Made by a program: the position numbers and the translations under genes. This document shows, piece after piece, positions 16,438-23,592 of a stretch of 35,510 bases of DNA. A model generated the notes under the pieces. It was not told the DNA's origin, did no database searches, and was given only the letters and a program-made list of their open reading frames with translations. Source of the DNA: an uncultured Oscillospiraceae bacterium. GTDB lineage: Bacteria > Bacillota > Clostridia > Oscillospirales > Oscillospiraceae. Position 1 is the first letter of the stretch. Every line of letters starts with the position of its first letter. The stretch is taken from positions 1 to 35,510 of the forward strand of contig CALWYF010000022.1 of the NCBI GenBank assembly GCA_944385705.1, given 5' to 3'.

Positions 16438-17966
16438 TCCAGTTCATCCTCCTTGCCAAACATCATATGTGCCGGAAAAGCCCGGTTGAAGCGGGCGTCC
16501 CCGGAGAGTTCAATATACCTGCATTTTTTCTGTATCCTGTACAGCTCCTCGCGGCTGCCCATGTCCAGCAGAGCCATGGACGCCCCGCCAAGAGCGCTGT
16601 TGCCTATAGCCTCCGCCCTGTCCACCAGCTCCTCCGGCAGCATGCCTATGGCCGCTGCGGCCTTAACGTCCAGGCCTGAACCAAAGCCCCCGGCTATATA
16701 CACTCCGCCAATATCTCCGGGGCATATTCCCAGCTCCTCCATAAGTACATCTATCCCGGCGGCCACGGCAGCCTTGGCCAGCTGCAGCTGTCTCACATCC
16801 CCGGCAGTCAGGTACACCCTCTCCGTCAGATGCAGGCAGCCGTTTCCGTTCTCGTCTTCATCCAGCCACTCCCCCAGCTCCTCCGGGGCCTCCTCCGGAG
16901 GCAGCAGCCGGCCGCCCTCATCCACAGCCCCCAGCTCCAGCAGCAGGGCCAAAAGGCTGATAAGACCGGAGCCGCAGAGGCCCCTTGGCTCCTCGCCGCC
17001 TATTGTCTCCATTTCAAAGCCATTTTCTTTCCATTTTACCGTCTTCACAGCTCCGGGCATACCGGCCATACCGCAGCTGATGCCCGCCCCTTCAAAGGCC
17101 GGCCCGGAGGCCACGGCACAGCAGGCAAAACCGCTTTCGCCGCCCAGGGCCATCTCCCCGTTGGTGCCTATGTCAAGGAACAGGTTTAATCCCTCCCTGC
17201 TCCCCAGTCCCGAGGAAAGCAGCCCCGCCAAGACATCTCCCCCTACGTAGGCGGCTACACAGGGAGCGGCAAAGGTTTTAATATTTTTTATGTAAACCGG
17301 AGTCTTTTCCATAAAAAGGGTCAATGGCTTAAAGGGAGCCAGGGCCATCCCCGCCGGGGACAGGCCCATAAATATGTGCTCCATTACCGTGTTGCCCACC
17401 GCAAACAGCTCCTCCAGCTCTTTTCCCTCTCTGCCGGACCTGACCATGAGCTTATGGATAAGGGAAAAAACCTGGCTTTGTATCCGTTCTTTCAGCAGCT
17501 CCAGGCCGTCATCATGCTCAATGACATACTGGCAGCGGCTAATTACATCCGCTCCAAAGGAGCTCTGGCTGTTCCAGGCGCCGCAGCTGCCCAGCTCCCG
17601 GCCATCGGTAAGGTCGAAGAGCTTAAGGGCCAGAGTGGTAGTTCCGATATCCACGGCGACCCCCAGGCCACTGCGGCCGGTATAATGTGTTATGTCAACC
17701 TGTTTGCCTTCCCGACATATTGCTTCGTCCCCTTGCTCCGGCAAATACAGGCTGATATCTCCCTCTATCCTGTAACGGCAGGCCAGAACGCTCTCCCGGC
17801 CTGCGCTGCTTTCAATCTCCACCCGGCATTTGCCGCATTTCCCGTTTCCTCCGCAGGGCGCAGACAGCTCCAGGCCGTTACGGCGCAGGATTTCCAGAAG
17901 ATTCTCCCCGGTTTTCCCTTTTAATTCAAAGTATTTGCCTCCTTGACAGGCCAAAATCCTTGACAT
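16428..17966 (-). CDS. RACo/RamA-like ATP-dependent corrinoid-protein reactivase (2Fe-2S ferredoxin + ASKHA, DUF4445)
   Basis: Reduces inactive Co(II) corrinoid proteins to Co(I), driven by ATP. The 512-residue protein starts with a 2Fe-2S ferredoxin domain (cysteines 38, 44, 47 and 63, in CGGNGKCGKC). The C-terminal actin-like ATPase part includes VAVDIGTTTLALKLFD near 103-118, FLDIGTNGEMALG, GLCGSGLISLLA and IAGGFGSGLD. It is somewhat shorter than the roughly 600-residue RACo proteins I know, mainly between ferredoxin and ATPase parts. It is first in the operon with the homocysteine methyltransferase and is divergent from the corrinoid fusion protein, its likely client. The -35 of the opposing promoter covers its start codon. 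Confidence 0.9.
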   Translation of the reverse strand: MSRILACQGGKYFELKGKTGENLLEILRRNGLELSAPCGGNGKCGKCRVEIESSAGRESVLACRYRIEGDISLYLPEQGDEAICREGKQVDITHYTGRSGLGVAVDIGTTTLALKLFDLTDGRELGSCGAWNSQSSFGADVISRCQYVIEHDDGLELLKERIQSQVFSLIHKLMVRSGREGKELEELFAVGNTVMEHIFMGLSPAGMALAPFKPLTLFMEKTPVYIKNIKTFAAPCVAAYVGGDVLAGLLSSGLGSREGLNLFLDIGTNGEMALGGESGFACCAVASGPAFEGAGISCGMAGMPGAVKTVKWKENGFEMETIGGEEPRGLCGSGLISLLALLLELGAVDEGGRLLPPEEAPEELGEWLDEDENGNGCLHLTERVYLTAGDVRQLQLAKAAVAAGIDVLMEELGICPGDIGGVYIAGGFGSGLDVKAAAAIGMLPEELVDRAEAIGNSALGGASMALLDMGSREELYRIQKKCRYIELSGDARFNRAFPAHMMFGKEDELEWN

Positions 17967-17988
17967 ATTTTTGCCCTTTTCCTATAAT
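17960..17988 (+). promoter_or_regulatory. consensus sigma-A promoter of the DUF2284-corrinoid methyltransferase operon
   Basis: A perfect match: TTGACA (17960-17965), 17 bp, TATAAT (17983-17988). The -35 overlaps the start codon of the divergent RACo gene. Transcription would begin near 17995, giving a leader of about 67 bases before the DUF2284 ATG. Confidence 0.85.
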
Positions 17989-17991
17989 TAT

Positions 17992-18008
17992 TTTAAGTAC
18001 TTTAAGTA
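17992..18008. repeat. direct repeat TTTAAGTA x2 between opposed promoters (candidate operator)
   Basis: TTTAAGTA occurs at 17992-17999 and 18001-18008 with one base between (9-bp period), also creating the palindrome AAGTACTT at 17995-18002. It lies at the start sites of both facing promoters, a good place for one regulator to control both operons. No regulator gene for it is recognised in the window. Confidence 0.45.
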
Positions 18009-18037
18009 TGATATACAGCAGATAAGGCTTTTGTCAA
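18008..18037 (-). promoter_or_regulatory. promoter of the RACo-homocysteine methyltransferase-fchA-folD operon
   Basis: Minus-strand -35 TTGACA (18032-18037) and -10 TATCAT (18008-18013) are 18 bp apart. The start site is near 18001, about 35 bases before the RACo ATG. It points toward the + promoter at 17960-17988, so RNA polymerase could hardly occupy both at once. Confidence 0.65.
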
Positions 18038-18061
18038 GGAGCATTGTGAAAGGAGCGAAAT

Positions 18062-18619
18062 ATGCCGGATCTTTTTCAGCTGGCCAGGCAGAACGGCTTC
18101 GAGCATATTGCTCCTCTGTGCATGGAAGCTCTGGAGCCTTTGCCGGAAGTGCGGGAGATGTGCGCCTCGGGCCGCTGCCTCAAATACAACCGCTGCTGGA
18201 GCTGTCCTCCCGCCTGCGGCAGTCTGGAGGACACTGCCCGTCGCATGAGCCTATACCGCCGGGGTATCCTGGTTCAGACCGTGGGGGAGCTGGAGGATGA
18301 GTTTGACAGCAAAGGCATTGCTCTGGCCCAGTCCAGACACAAGTCGGCTTTCTCAAACCTGGCCCGGCAGGCCAGATGCCTGGAGCCGGACTGCCTGCCT
18401 CTCACCGCCGGGGCCTGCACTCTCTGCCTTAAGTGCACCTGGCCGGACAAGCCCTGCCGTTTTCCTCACAGGCGGCTGTCCTCCATGGAGGCCTACGGTC
18501 TTCTGGTGAGCCGGGTTTGTATGAGTTCCGGTCTTAGGTACAATTACGGTCCCGGGACCATAAGCTTTACCTCATGTATTCTGTTCGAAAGGGAGCGGGA
18601 GCCAAATGCAGAGTCCTAA
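18062..18619 (+). CDS. DUF2284 cysteine-rich predicted metal-binding protein
   Basis: A 185-residue protein with 14 cysteines, clustered at 34-52 (including C45-x2-C48-P-P) and 106-132 (C-x2-C-x2-C near 119-125, then C132). It has the DUF2284 layout, including SMEAYG near 141-146 and a final strand with C172. The family is predicted to bind metal or an Fe-S cluster and, as I recall, often sits beside corrinoid methyltransferase genes; its biochemical role is not known. The ATG has an AAAGGAG ribosome site. The gene overlaps the UroD-corrinoid fusion by 14 bp, so the two are translationally coupled. An electron-transfer or cobalt-handling role is only a guess. Confidence 0.85.
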   Translation: MPDLFQLARQNGFEHIAPLCMEALEPLPEVREMCASGRCLKYNRCWSCPPACGSLEDTARRMSLYRRGILVQTVGELEDEFDSKGIALAQSRHKSAFSNLARQARCLEPDCLPLTAGACTLCLKCTWPDKPCRFPHRRLSSMEAYGLLVSRVCMSSGLRYNYGPGTISFTSCILFEREREPNAES

Positions 18620-20321
18620 GGAAATTTTTCTTGAATTACTGAAGCCCGACGGGAAACCCGAGCGGCAGCTGAAGCAGTACGAAGCGCTGCACATAGTGCT
18701 GAATGACCCGGTAAACAGTTATCTTCGGGCCGGCCGGGGCAAGGGACGGACTAATATTGACCGTTGGGGCACCACAATAATGTGGCCGGAAGACGCTCCG
18801 GGCCCCATGCCCCACATTACCCCGGAGACTAAGGTATGCCCGGATGTCACCCGCTGGCGGGAATACGTCCACGCTCCGGATCTGGCCGCCAACTGCTCCC
18901 GGGGCTGGGAGACCTGTGCCGCCGCTGCCAGGGAAGCCGCGGGAGACAGCAAAATTGTGGCGGGCTTCATGGGCACCGGCATATTTGAAGAGTGCCATTT
19001 TCTCATGGGCTTTGAGGACACCCTCACCAATCTCTACGAGCACCCGGAGGAAATGCATCAACTTATTGAGTATATTACAGATTATCGTATACAATTCGTC
19101 AAATTACTTATTGACGGACTGGCCCCGGATATGATATTCTCCCATGACGACTGGGGTGCAAAGGATTCCCTATTTATGAAGCCGGAGATGTGGCGGGATT
19201 TCTTCAAGGAACCCTACCGGCGTTTCTACGGCTACATCCGCTCCCGGGGCGTCATAGCTCTGCACCATGCCGACTCTTACCTGGTTCCCATTGTGGAGGA
19301 CATGGCCGAAATAGGTATCCAGGTCTGGCAGGGTGTACTGCCGGACAACGATATACCTGCCCTTCAGCGCCGGCTGAAGGGGCGCATGGTGCTCATGGGC
19401 GGCATAGGTGCCGCCATTGATCGGCAGGATACTTCCGAAGAGGAAATACGCAGCTATGTGGGCCGCACTCTAAAAGCTTGCTGCCCCGGCGGGCACTTTA
19501 TCCCCAGCATCACTTACGGTCTGGCCGGGACCGTGTTCCCCCATGTGGACCCCATCATCGACGATGAAATCGATAAATACAATTCGGTGCTCCACATGCC
19601 GGCTGTAGATGTACCCCCTCTGCCCCGGCGCATTACTGCCCCAAAGGCGGATATCTCCGTAAAAGCCGGAGAGGAGAGGGGCGGCGGCCTGCTTTCCCAG
19701 CTGTCTCAGGCCCTGTGCCGCGGACAGAAAAAGAAAGTGCTGGAACTGTGCCGTCAGGGTCTGGACCAGGGCCTTGAGGCCAGAGAGCTGCTTGACCGGG
19801 GTCTCGTGGCCGGTATGACCAAGCTTGGGGACGACTTCACCGCAGGCCGGGCTTTTGTACCGGAGATGCTTATGGCAGCCCGCTGCATGGCGGCGGCCAC
19901 TGAGCTTCTCAAGCCTTGGCTCGTAAGCGGTGGAGAAAAAGCCGTGGGCCGTGTAGTGCTTGGGACCGTGAAGGGTGACATGCACGATATCGGCAAAAAC
20001 CTGGTCAAAATAATGATGGAGGGCTGCGGCCTTGAGGTCATAGACCTGGGCGTGGACGTAAGTCCTGAGGACTTCGTAAACACCGCCATCGAGAAAAACT
20101 GCGGCATTATCGCCTGCTCTTCCCTGCTCACCACCACCATGGCGGAAATGCGCCGGGTCGTAAATCTGTCGGTGGAAAAAGGTATCAGGGATAAAATAAA
20201 AATAATGATTGGGGGCGCTCCCATCACTCAGAGCTTTTGTCAGGAGATCGGCGCAGACGCCTACACCGCCGACGCAGGTCAGGCGGCCAGGGTTGCCGTA
20301 GCACTTCTGAAAAGCACATGA
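18606..20321 (+). CDS. Fusion of a UroD/MtaA-type methyltransferase and a corrinoid-binding protein
   Basis: A 571-residue protein. Residues 1 to about 340 are a UroD-fold domain like MtaA/MtbA/MtvB methyltransferases (FSHDDWGAKDSLFMKPEMW, MGGIGAAID, GGHFIPSITYG). About 360-440 is the helical cap of corrinoid proteins. About 445-571 is the B12-binding Rossmann domain, with D458-x-H460-x-x-G (lower cobalt ligand His460), SSLLTTTM and IGGAP. In methanogen and demethylase systems these two parts are usually separate proteins. Where MtaA has its H-x-C zinc motif, this protein has H220-H-A-D-S-Y, so the metal site must differ. The substrate is unknown. Divergent RACo, homocysteine methyltransferase and folate genes supply reactivation and acceptors. 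The start is supported by GGGAG upstream. True uroporphyrinogen decarboxylase is excluded by the B12 domain. Confidence 0.9.
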   Translation: MQSPKEIFLELLKPDGKPERQLKQYEALHIVLNDPVNSYLRAGRGKGRTNIDRWGTTIMWPEDAPGPMPHITPETKVCPDVTRWREYVHAPDLAANCSRGWETCAAAAREAAGDSKIVAGFMGTGIFEECHFLMGFEDTLTNLYEHPEEMHQLIEYITDYRIQFVKLLIDGLAPDMIFSHDDWGAKDSLFMKPEMWRDFFKEPYRRFYGYIRSRGVIALHHADSYLVPIVEDMAEIGIQVWQGVLPDNDIPALQRRLKGRMVLMGGIGAAIDRQDTSEEEIRSYVGRTLKACCPGGHFIPSITYGLAGTVFPHVDPIIDDEIDKYNSVLHMPAVDVPPLPRRITAPKADISVKAGEERGGGLLSQLSQALCRGQKKKVLELCRQGLDQGLEARELLDRGLVAGMTKLGDDFTAGRAFVPEMLMAARCMAAATELLKPWLVSGGEKAVGRVVLGTVKGDMHDIGKNLVKIMMEGCGLEVIDLGVDVSPEDFVNTAIEKNCGIIACSSLLTTTMAEMRRVVNLSVEKGIRDKIKIMIGGAPITQSFCQEIGADAYTADAGQAARVAVALLKST

Positions 20322-20452
20322 GGCCCCGCTCGACTGCGGCCGCTTTTATTCCCGGCATGTAGTCCGACCGCTTTACGGGCTATGCTCTCCGGTTTTTCGG
20401 AGGGAGCTGATGGGTTAAAATCGCTTATCGATATTTGAAAGGAAGGTTTGTT

Positions 20453-22741
20453 ATGGCACGGAAGAATGTTGATTCAAGCATGAAGAAAACCACCGTGAAA
20501 GAGGCGGCAGCAACGACTGCGGAAAAAGATATCCAGGTCCCGGTTAAGGCTGCATCCGCTGAAAAGGCCGCTCCTGTAGAAAAAAAGACTGAGCCCACAG
20601 TGGAGAAAAAAGCAGCCGTCGCAGAAAAGAAGGCTGAGGCTGTTGAAGAAAAGAAGGCCCCTGCCGCAAAGAAGAAAACTACTGCCGCAAAGAAGAAGGC
20701 ACAGCCTGTGGCAGAAGAGAAAGCCGCTTCTGTTGAAAAGAAGGCTGAACCCGTTGTGGAAGAGAAGACCGCCGCTGTTGAAAAGAAGGCTGAACCTGCT
20801 GCGGAAGAAAAACCCGCTGCTGTGAAGAAGAAGGCAGGATCCGCTTCAGAAAAGAAGACTGCCACAACAAAAAAGAAGGCTGAGCCTGCCGAGAAGAAGG
20901 CCGCTGCTCCTGTGAAAAAGAGAGCTGCCGCTTCCAGGAAGAAGGCAGCCGCTCCCGTCGTTGAAGCCGCTCCCATTGTGGAGGCTGCTCCCGTTGAGGA
21001 AGCTGCTCCCGTCGTGGAGGCCGCTCCCGTTGTGGAAGAAGCTGCTCCCGTCGTGGAGGCTGCTCCCGTCGTGGAGGCTGCTCCCGTCGTGGAGGCTGCT
21101 CCCGTTGTGGAGGAAGCTGCTCCCGTCGTGGAGGCTGCTCCCGTTGTGGAGGAAGCCGCTCCCGTCGTAGAAGAGGCTGCTCCCGTCGTGGAAGAAGCTG
21201 CTCCCGTCGTGGAGGCCGCTCCCGTCGTTGAGGAGGCTGCTCCTGTCGTTGAGGAAGCCGCCCCAGTGTTTGACATCTCAACTTTGCCCCGCAGAAGCGT
21301 TGCTTTCATAGGTTCCGAATGTCATCCCTTTGTAAAGACCGGCGGTTTGGGCGACGTGATGTATGCTCTTCCCCGGGAGCTGGTGAAGCTCAATTGTGAT
21401 GTGCGGGTCATTTTGCCCCGCTATGCCTGTATCCCCAGAAAGTTCCAGGACAAGATGGTCTACCGGGGCGAATTCTATATGGATCTCGGCAGCACCGGCC
21501 GCAACTACTATGTGGGCATAATGGAGTACGTCTGTGACGGCGTTGTCTACGATTTCATTGACAACCAGGAGTTTTTCACCTCCGGCAATCCCTATACCAA
21601 TCTGGTGGATGACATTCCCAAGTATTGTTTCTTCAGTAAAGCTGCTCTGGCCGCCCTCAACTACATGAACTGGATACCGGACATCATCCACTGCCACGAC
21701 TGGCAGGCCAGCCTTGTTCCGGTGTATCTGCGTACCCTGTTCAAGGACACCCCCGTGGGACGGGCCCGGTCCATACTCACCATACATAATCTGCGCTTCC
21801 AGGGCATCTTCAACATTCCCACCATAAAGTACTGGACCGGTCTTCCCGATTCAGTGTTCAACATGGGCGCTTTGCAGCAGGACTACGTCAACGCCAACAT
21901 GCTTAAAGGCGGTCTGGCCTATGCCGACCGCATCACCACTGTAAGCGGCACCTACGCCTGGGAGATACAGACCGCCGAGTATGGCGAACGGCTTGAAGAC
22001 CACCTGCGTTACCACAGCGGAAAGCTGAGGGGCATAGTCAACGGCATCGACTACGACATGTGGAACCCCGAGACCGACCCCGCCCTGGTGGAGAATTACG
22101 GCCTGGCCAATGTCCTCAACCACAAGATGGAGAACAAGAAGGCTCTTCAGAGAGAGCTTGGTCTGGAGGAGAATGAGGGCAAGTTCGTCATCGGCCTTGT
22201 CTCCCGCCTCACCAACCAGAAAGGCCTGGATCTGGTAAGCGCCATAGTCCCCCAGGTCCTGGACGGCAACACCCAGATGGTGGTTCTGGGTACCGGCGAT
22301 GCCCAGTATGAGGACACCTTCCGCTATTACGAAGGGGCCTACAAAGGTACTTTCAGTGCCTGCATCCAGTACGATGAGGGCAGAGCCCACCGTATCTATG
22401 CCGGGGCCGATGCAGTGCTGGTACCCTCCCGCTTTGAGCCCTGCGGCCTGACCCAGCTCAACGCCATGCACTACGGCACCCTGCCTATAGTTCGTGAAAC
22501 CGGAGGTCTGAAGGACACCGTGCAGCCCTACAACGATTTCACCGGCGAGGGCAACGGCTTTACCTTTGACCGCTATGACGCCGGTCTGCTGCTGGACGCC
22601 ATTAACCGGGCCAAGACCGTCTACTTTACCAACCGCTACCACTGGGACGAGATAGTGCAGCGGGACATGGCAAAAGACGTGTCCTGGGCAAACTCCGCAA
22701 GGCAGTACAAGGATCTTTATCTGGAGCTGACTCAGTGGTAA
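20453..22741 (+). CDS. glgA: Glycogen/starch synthase (GT5) with a long low-complexity N-terminal extension
   Basis: Transfers glucose from ADP-glucose to a growing alpha-1,4-glucan. The 762-residue product is far longer than the usual ~480. The catalytic part starts near 278 (RRSVAFIGSECHPFVKTGGLGDV), with the ADP-glucose-binding KTGGL motif. It includes HCHDWQASLVPVYL, VNGIDYDMWNPE, RLTNQKGLDL and PSRFEPCGLTQLNAMHYGTLP. Residues 1-165 are Lys/Ala/Glu-rich (KKAEP and KKK blocks, histone-H1-like). Residues 165-272 are 17 APVVEA or APVVEEA units. A TTG six codons upstream is possible, but GAAAGGAAGG sits between it and the ATG at 20453. It appears monocistronic. The extension has no signal peptide or hydrophobic stretch; its role is unknown. 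Confidence 0.93.
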   Translation: MARKNVDSSMKKTTVKEAAATTAEKDIQVPVKAASAEKAAPVEKKTEPTVEKKAAVAEKKAEAVEEKKAPAAKKKTTAAKKKAQPVAEEKAASVEKKAEPVVEEKTAAVEKKAEPAAEEKPAAVKKKAGSASEKKTATTKKKAEPAEKKAAAPVKKRAAASRKKAAAPVVEAAPIVEAAPVEEAAPVVEAAPVVEEAAPVVEAAPVVEAAPVVEAAPVVEEAAPVVEAAPVVEEAAPVVEEAAPVVEEAAPVVEAAPVVEEAAPVVEEAAPVFDISTLPRRSVAFIGSECHPFVKTGGLGDVMYALPRELVKLNCDVRVILPRYACIPRKFQDKMVYRGEFYMDLGSTGRNYYVGIMEYVCDGVVYDFIDNQEFFTSGNPYTNLVDDIPKYCFFSKAALAALNYMNWIPDIIHCHDWQASLVPVYLRTLFKDTPVGRARSILTIHNLRFQGIFNIPTIKYWTGLPDSVFNMGALQQDYVNANMLKGGLAYADRITTVSGTYAWEIQTAEYGERLEDHLRYHSGKLRGIVNGIDYDMWNPETDPALVENYGLANVLNHKMENKKALQRELGLEENEGKFVIGLVSRLTNQKGLDLVSAIVPQVLDGNTQMVVLGTGDAQYEDTFRYYEGAYKGTFSACIQYDEGRAHRIYAGADAVLVPSRFEPCGLTQLNAMHYGTLPIVRETGGLKDTVQPYNDFTGEGNGFTFDRYDAGLLLDAINRAKTVYFTNRYHWDEIVQRDMAKDVSWANSARQYKDLYLELTQW
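20945..21268 (+). repeat. in-frame 18/21-bp tandem repeats in glgA
   Basis: About 17 near-identical units based on GAGGCTGCTCCCGTCGTG, some lengthened by one Glu codon to 21 bp, encode APVVEA or APVVEEA. The DNA is nearly identical between units even at third positions (GTC/GTT, GCT/GCC alternate a little), which suggests recent expansion by slippage or unequal recombination. Every unit keeps the frame. Confidence 0.9.
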
Positions 22742-22774
22742 TTCTTCGGCGCACAAACTGAATTTATCCTGTTT

Positions 22775-22809
22775 TTAAAGTCCGGCAACCAGAGGTTGCC
22801 GGACTTTAA
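22775..22809 (+). terminator. strong hairpin after glgA
   Basis: A perfect 16-bp stem (TTAAAGTCCGGCAACC with its complement) and a three-base AGA loop lie 34 bp after the glgA stop. The 3' side ends CTTTAACC, a weak U-tract, so termination may be partial. Confidence 0.7.
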
Positions 22810-22820
22810 CCGTTGATTGC

Positions 22821-22850
22821 TTGCAATGCAACCGTCCCTTATGCTAATAT
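22821..22850 (+). promoter_or_regulatory. promoter of the membrane XRE regulator, with an overlapping inverted repeat
   Basis: -35 TTGCAA (22821-22826), 18 bp, extended -10 TGCTAATAT ending at 22850. The -35 is part of the inverted repeat TTGCA-A-TGCAA (22821-22831), a possible autoregulatory operator for the HTH protein it drives. Confidence 0.5.
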
Positions 22851-22887
22851 CTGCACATCATCAAAGCATCAGAAAGGCGGTAACAGA

Positions 22888-23511
22888 ATGAACCTGTCCG
22901 ACAGAATACAAAATCTGAGAAAGACCAGAGGCCTGTCTCAAGAGGAGCTGGCGGAAGCCCTGGGCGTATCCCGGCAGGCGGTTTCCAAATGGGAGAGCGG
23001 TCAGAGCAGCCCCGACCTGGACAAAATAGTCCAGCTCAGCGAATACTTCGGCGTAAGCACCGACCACCTGCTCAGGGGTACGGAGCTTTCAGATGCAAAT
23101 GGAGAAGCTCTGAACATGGCCTTTATCTTTAATGCGGTGGCTACAGCCTTTGACCTGCTGTCCATAGTGCTGTCCGCCCTTATTTGGTACGAGACCCAGG
23201 AGGCCGGAGCCCTGATAGCCGGATTCGTATTTATAATCTTCGGTCTTATGCTCCATGTAATAGGCTCCCGGTGGGCCAAGGGCAGGGACGGGCTGGCTCT
23301 CAAGCTACGGTTCTGGAAGATAAACATCTGGCTGGTTCTCTTCCTGCCTCTGTCTCTTCTCTATAACCTTCTGGCCCTGAGCTGGCCTGCTCCCTACCCG
23401 CTGATAGCAATGAACCGGCTGATTCCCTTTGCACTTTTCTGGCTGCTGTACCTGGGGCTGAGTACAGCTGTCACACTGTGGTGTGTGAAAAAAGAGCGGG
23501 CTATGAAATAA
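22888..23511 (+). CDS. XRE-family helix-turn-helix regulator with C-terminal membrane domain
   Basis: A 207-residue protein. Residues 3-60 form a Cro/CI-type HTH: RIQNLRKTRGLSQEELAEAL, then GVSRQAVSKWESGQSSPDLD. Residues about 75-200 contain four hydrophobic helices (AFIFNAVATAFDLLSIVLSA, AGALIAGFVFIIFGLMLHV, INIWLVLFLPLSLLYNLLAL, LIPFALFWLLYLGLSTAV). Such membrane-anchored XRE proteins are common in Clostridia and are thought to sense envelope or membrane state; the ligand is unknown. Start ATG at 22888 follows AAAGGCGGT. It is monocistronic, with its own promoter and a terminator shared with the convergent malic enzyme gene. Confidence 0.88.
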   Translation: MNLSDRIQNLRKTRGLSQEELAEALGVSRQAVSKWESGQSSPDLDKIVQLSEYFGVSTDHLLRGTELSDANGEALNMAFIFNAVATAFDLLSIVLSALIWYETQEAGALIAGFVFIIFGLMLHVIGSRWAKGRDGLALKLRFWKINIWLVLFLPLSLLYNLLALSWPAPYPLIAMNRLIPFALFWLLYLGLSTAVTLWCVKKERAMK

Positions 23512-23524
23512 CAGGATGTATAGA

Positions 23525-23564
23525 AAAAATTCCGCCGTGAGAAATTTCTCATGGTGGAATTTTT
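23525..23564. terminator. bidirectional terminator between the XRE gene and malic enzyme gene
   Basis: Arms 23525-23544 and 23545-23564 form a long stem (AAAAATTCCGCCGTGAGAAA with its near complement; two G-T pairs). A-tracts on the left and T-tracts on the right make it work in both directions. Confidence 0.85.
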
Positions 23565-23592
23565 ATGTAAACCACATTTCAATTCTTCAAGT

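Noticed and set aside
15217..17250. 677-codon open frame on + opposite the homocysteine methyltransferase and RACo genes
   Set aside because: Both minus-strand proteins have complete catalytic motifs. The + product is low-complexity (Ser/Pro-rich) with no start signal.
17967..18061. Search for a cobalamin or SAM riboswitch ahead of the corrinoid genes
   Set aside because: The divergent gap is only 95 bp, filled by two promoters, and no B12-box or SAM-box was seen.
20945..21268. Regular repeats as a CRISPR array
   Set aside because: Repeats are contiguous, 18-21 bp, in frame and without unique spacers; they encode protein.
20425..21309. Repetitive Thr/Gly/Ala/Ser-rich open frame on - opposite the glgA extension
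   Set aside because: It is the mirror of the APVVE repeat DNA. The sense frame continues without interruption into a good glycogen synthase and has the ribosome site.
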